A stretch of DNA of 64,000 bases from Lucifuga dentata. Taxonomy: Eukaryota > Chordata > Actinopteri > Ophidiiformes > Bythitidae. The stretch covers positions 62,001 to 126,000 of the forward strand of contig VXCM01000348.1 of assembly GCA_014773175.1 (NCBI GenBank). The letters are read 5' to 3'. The notes under the pieces are model-generated. The model saw only the letters and a program-made list of their open reading frames with translations, was not told where the DNA came from and made no database searches. Below are positions 61,147 to 64,000 of this stretch, piece by piece. Within the stretch, counting starts at the first letter, position 1. Every line of letters starts with the position of its first letter. The translations under genes were made by a program, and so were the position numbers.

Positions 61147-61310
61147 AGTGGTGTCTGAGCAGCTACGCCTCTGAAGGGCCCTGAGGCGGCCATGTTGGAT
61201 CTCTTCAGAGTGTTGGTGTTGACCCATCTGTCACCTCGCTGCACCTCCCTACCAACCTAACCCCTCCATCTCCTCACATCTCTCTGATCCGCCGCCTGGC
61301 TGGGGGAAAG
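61147..61310 (+). other. kiaa0319l: Noncoding 5' UTR exon of kiaa0319l
   Basis: Bounded by the acceptor CTCTCCAG (to 61146) and the donor GTAAAT (from 61311). It carries a complete upstream reading frame, 61192-61260, with 22 codons starting MLDLFRVLVL and A/G at -3 (GCC before ATG). Its position just before the signal-peptide exon supports a 5' UTR role. Confidence 0.55.
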
Positions 61311-61426
61311 GTAAATGCAGCATATTTTGCAGGTTATAGTTTTCGTTGTGCTTGATCACTCACAAATAGGAGTCTGATGAAAAAACGTCTCCGTGTCCTG
61401 CTGCCAGGTCTTTGGTCCTTTGGAAA

Positions 61427-63873
61427 ATGTTCTATGCCCACCAAAAGCTGCTCTCCTGGAGCTTACCTCAACTCATCCCTCTGTTGCTGGCCTTCCTCTG
61501 GCTCTTGGCTCCTCCTCCCACAGGTAAACTTGTTTGGAAACCTAAAGTCAAGCGGCCAAACTGCATGTTTTTTGAGAACTGATAAGAAAAGTCAGATGTG
61601 CTTCATTGTAAACTACTGTAGCATCAGCTGTTTACACAGTAGATTCACAGGTCTTTGATTGCTCAGGGTGAGTCTTTATCCTCCTCGGAGTCTTTTAATG
61701 ATCGTTGGATTGTTGTAGGTTGGTCATCTGTATTTGCTGTCTTTATAATCTAAGGCTGAGTGCTATGTGTGTTAGTGTCCCTACAGTGTGTGTGTGTGTG
61801 TGTGTGGCATCTGATCTTTCCAATGCCACTCTGCTTGGTATGTTGCAATGTGTAAATGAATAGTAGGGCCTTTGTGAGTTAGACATTGTGTGTGTGTGAG
61901 AGAGAGAGATGGAACCTGTGTACTGCATGTCGGAAAGACTGGAGTTACACTGATGACCCATAAAGTCACCCTTGGTTTTAGACTTGCTATGGTAACAACT
62001 AGCTTTCCAAGAGATGGTTGACTGCCTTTTTGTTTCTTTGCATTTCTTTTTTTAGACAACAGAACTGCTGTTGGCCACGACGGCCGCCAGCAGGACAAAC
62101 TCACTGTTTCCCTCGTCCTCACTTATCTAAAGTACACACCATATTTTTAATCTCTAGAAACAAACAGTATTCTTGATTGCTCTATTCATCCTCTGTGCTC
62201 TCAGTTAGATCTGCAGGTTTGTCCTGGTCAGGACTGAACGACAAAAAAAAAAAAAAAAAAAAAAAAAAAANCTTTTCATTTCTCTAATCCTTTTTTTTTT
62301 TTTATCACATTGACTCACTTTCCTGGACTAGTTTTCTCAGATAACATGGCGTCTGTTTCCTCAAACATCTATCCTGGCGTTCACTTAGGTGAAATACAGA
62401 CCTCCATTTCCTCCTATATTACTTTTATTGGTTTATAAAGAATGGTTGAATAAGAACAGTTTCACCCTAAGCAAAGCTCTTGAGAAGGAACACACACACA
62501 CACACACACACACTGGTCCAGTTTATCAGGCTCCATTGTTGATGTAAGTGTGATATGTTGTGGCTCAGAGGGTGGGGTTCTGTGCATACTACCCGCTGTG
62601 CTTTGGTTTTTAATCAGTATCCTGTTTTGTCAGAGAAAAGCCTCACTACCGCTCTGCTGCTGACTTGGCTGACTGCTTGAACTCTGGCTGTCTGTCGGCA
62701 TTTCTGAATAACATTCAGCCAATGCCCAATTTGCAGAAAGTCCCACAAATTGGGACTGGAATTTACTGTGGGTTTCACTTTGGCCCTTTGTCTTTGATAA
62801 GACTACCAAACAATGCCCCGATTGATGTAAACAAGTAAAATCCTCAAATGACCTTGGAAGCCTGACAGATTCACTGTGGAAGCTTTGTGGCAGATTCTTT
62901 TGACCCAACTGCATGTTGTCTCTAGAATGTCCCTGTAGGGAACCAGCCCATTACCCAGAGCTGTTGTCCACTCTGTCACCCCTACTTCATTAACCTCTTC
63001 CTCATAACTGACCTTGTTGTAGACAGGGTCCTGGTCAAAACTGGTGCACTATTTAAATATGTTATGTGGAATATCCAAACTTGGTTGTTAGGTCAGTTTA
63101 TGAAAGTGAAGGAATTTTTCTATTAATGTCATTTTAAGATACTTTTGTCTTTTCTCCTGTCCCCATCAAGGTGTGTCAGCAAATCTGTGCCGGGTGACCG
63201 GTGGGGTGCTGGGGATCCACTGGAGCAGTATTATTGGTCTTGGTTGGTTCCCTCTGGCAGATGGGAGAGGTGGGGCGACATGCTGGGAGTCCTGCTGCTC
63301 GAGGCCAAGCTGCAATGCAGTATGGAGCCTCGGGGGCCACTGTGTGCTTCTCAGTTGTTCCCATAAAAGAGGCTGCCCCATCATCTCCCTGCCCCAGCCC
63401 CACCAGGAGTCCCTGGGCCTCCTCCAGCTGCTCTCTAAGGTATGGAAAAGACTGTCCGTGCTATTGAAACATCATCTAGAGTTATTTAAATGAGAAATTA
63501 ATTGCCTTATTCCTGTTTCCTGTGCCAATTTGAGTTTTCACAAGGCTCTGCCATAGATTTAGTTGTTTATCAATAGAATAACTTAAACTGTATATCAAAA
63601 AAAACAACTCTTGTGAATTGCCACTAATGATGGTGATCTGTTACATGAAAAATTCAAACTTTGCCCCATCAGTTCAGAATCTACAAGCAGAAACTGAGCC
63701 TGTTGCTCACTGTTAAATCATATAGACTAACGATATTCTGTATATCATTTTTTTGCTAAAATTTGTGTTTGTAACTCCACTCTAAGGGTCCTGTTCAAAG
63801 AAGACGTAGAAGGGCCAGTGAGGAACAACATACAGGAAGCCACAGGCAGCAGGCAGAACACCAAACCATCACG
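61427..63873 (+). CDS. kiaa0319l: KIAA0319-like protein, N-terminal exons (gene continues past window)
   Basis: Three coding exons: 61427-61523 (exon from 61408), 63171-63439 and 63787-63873, with phases 1 and 0 that join cleanly. KIAA0319L is a type I membrane glycoprotein with an N-terminal MANEC/MANSC domain and PKD repeats, found in the Golgi and endosomes and at the surface (family knowledge; known also as the AAV receptor). Exon 1 encodes a signal peptide with hydrophobic core LIPLLLAFLWLLAP. Exon 2 shows the MANEC cysteine pattern CWESCCSRPSCNAVW, then HCVLLSC and GC, matching human CWAACCQDSACHVFW. The third exon is basic and low in similarity (VQRRRRRASEE), as expected for the variable linker before the PKD repeats. 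The remaining exons lie beyond 64000. Confidence 0.9.
62241..62270. repeat. Poly(A) tract ending in N
   Basis: About 30 A bases ending at the N at 62271, in kiaa0319l intron 2. The same intron holds TG (61786-61806) and CA (62491-62513) runs and otherwise nothing that I recognise. Confidence 0.85.
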
Positions 63874-64000
63874 GTAACTCTGCAGAATACTATTGTTGCG
63901 TTATGCTTTTACCGATCCCTACATTATATACATTTCCCTTGACTTTTGCTTGTAAGTTGTTTCTTCCTCTTCTGAACTTGTCACATCCTTCAAAACTAAC

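Overview
This window is vertebrate nuclear DNA, almost certainly from a ray-finned (teleost, probably percomorph) fish. Genes are split by introns with GT-AG borders. Dinucleotide and tetranucleotide microsatellites are dense, and retroelement tails of the kind common in fish genomes are present. Six protein genes match vertebrate families in the same order and orientation as the human 1p34.3 block (recalled, inverted): CLSPN (+), C1orf216 (+), PSMB2 (+), TFAP2E (-), NCDN (-), KIAA0319L (+). A seventh gene, sororin (cdca5, -), lies between the c1orf216 homologue and psmb2 and is not part of that human block.

Layout. 1-2.3 kb: the last two coding exons and 3' UTR of clspn. 7.2-10.5 kb: a c1orf216-like gene with one coding exon. 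10.5-21.5 kb: gene-poor DNA with microsatellites, three MITE copies and candidate CTCF sites. 21.5-33.6 kb: intronless cdca5 head to head with six-exon psmb2 across a 270-bp promoter. 33.7-37.4 kb: intergenic. 37.4-50.1 kb: tfap2e on the minus strand, with two alternative first exons. 51.0-56.0 kb: seven-exon ncdn on the minus strand. 56-64 kb: divergent promoter and the 5' part of kiaa0319l, which continues past the window.

The genes serve separate cell functions rather than one pathway: replication checkpoint (claspin), cohesion (sororin), proteasome (beta4 subunit), AP-2 transcription factor, neuronal cytosolic protein (neurochondrin) and a PKD-domain membrane glycoprotein (KIAA0319L). For psmb2, tfap2e and ncdn I joined every coding exon by splice sites, and every phase closes, so the reading frames are intact.

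The most notable non-genic features are a 79-nt near-perfect hairpin in a tfap2e intron, a 24-bp perfect palindrome in kiaa0319l intron 1, a family of six ~0.55-0.66 kb TTAA-flanked inverted-repeat elements, and about 20 single-N assembly joins. At least nine of these joins are flanked by direct duplications of about 59-68 bp that are probably unmerged contig overlaps. I found no evidence of a wholly new biological system; the strongest leads are the intronless sororin gene, the hairpin and the dual tfap2e first exons.
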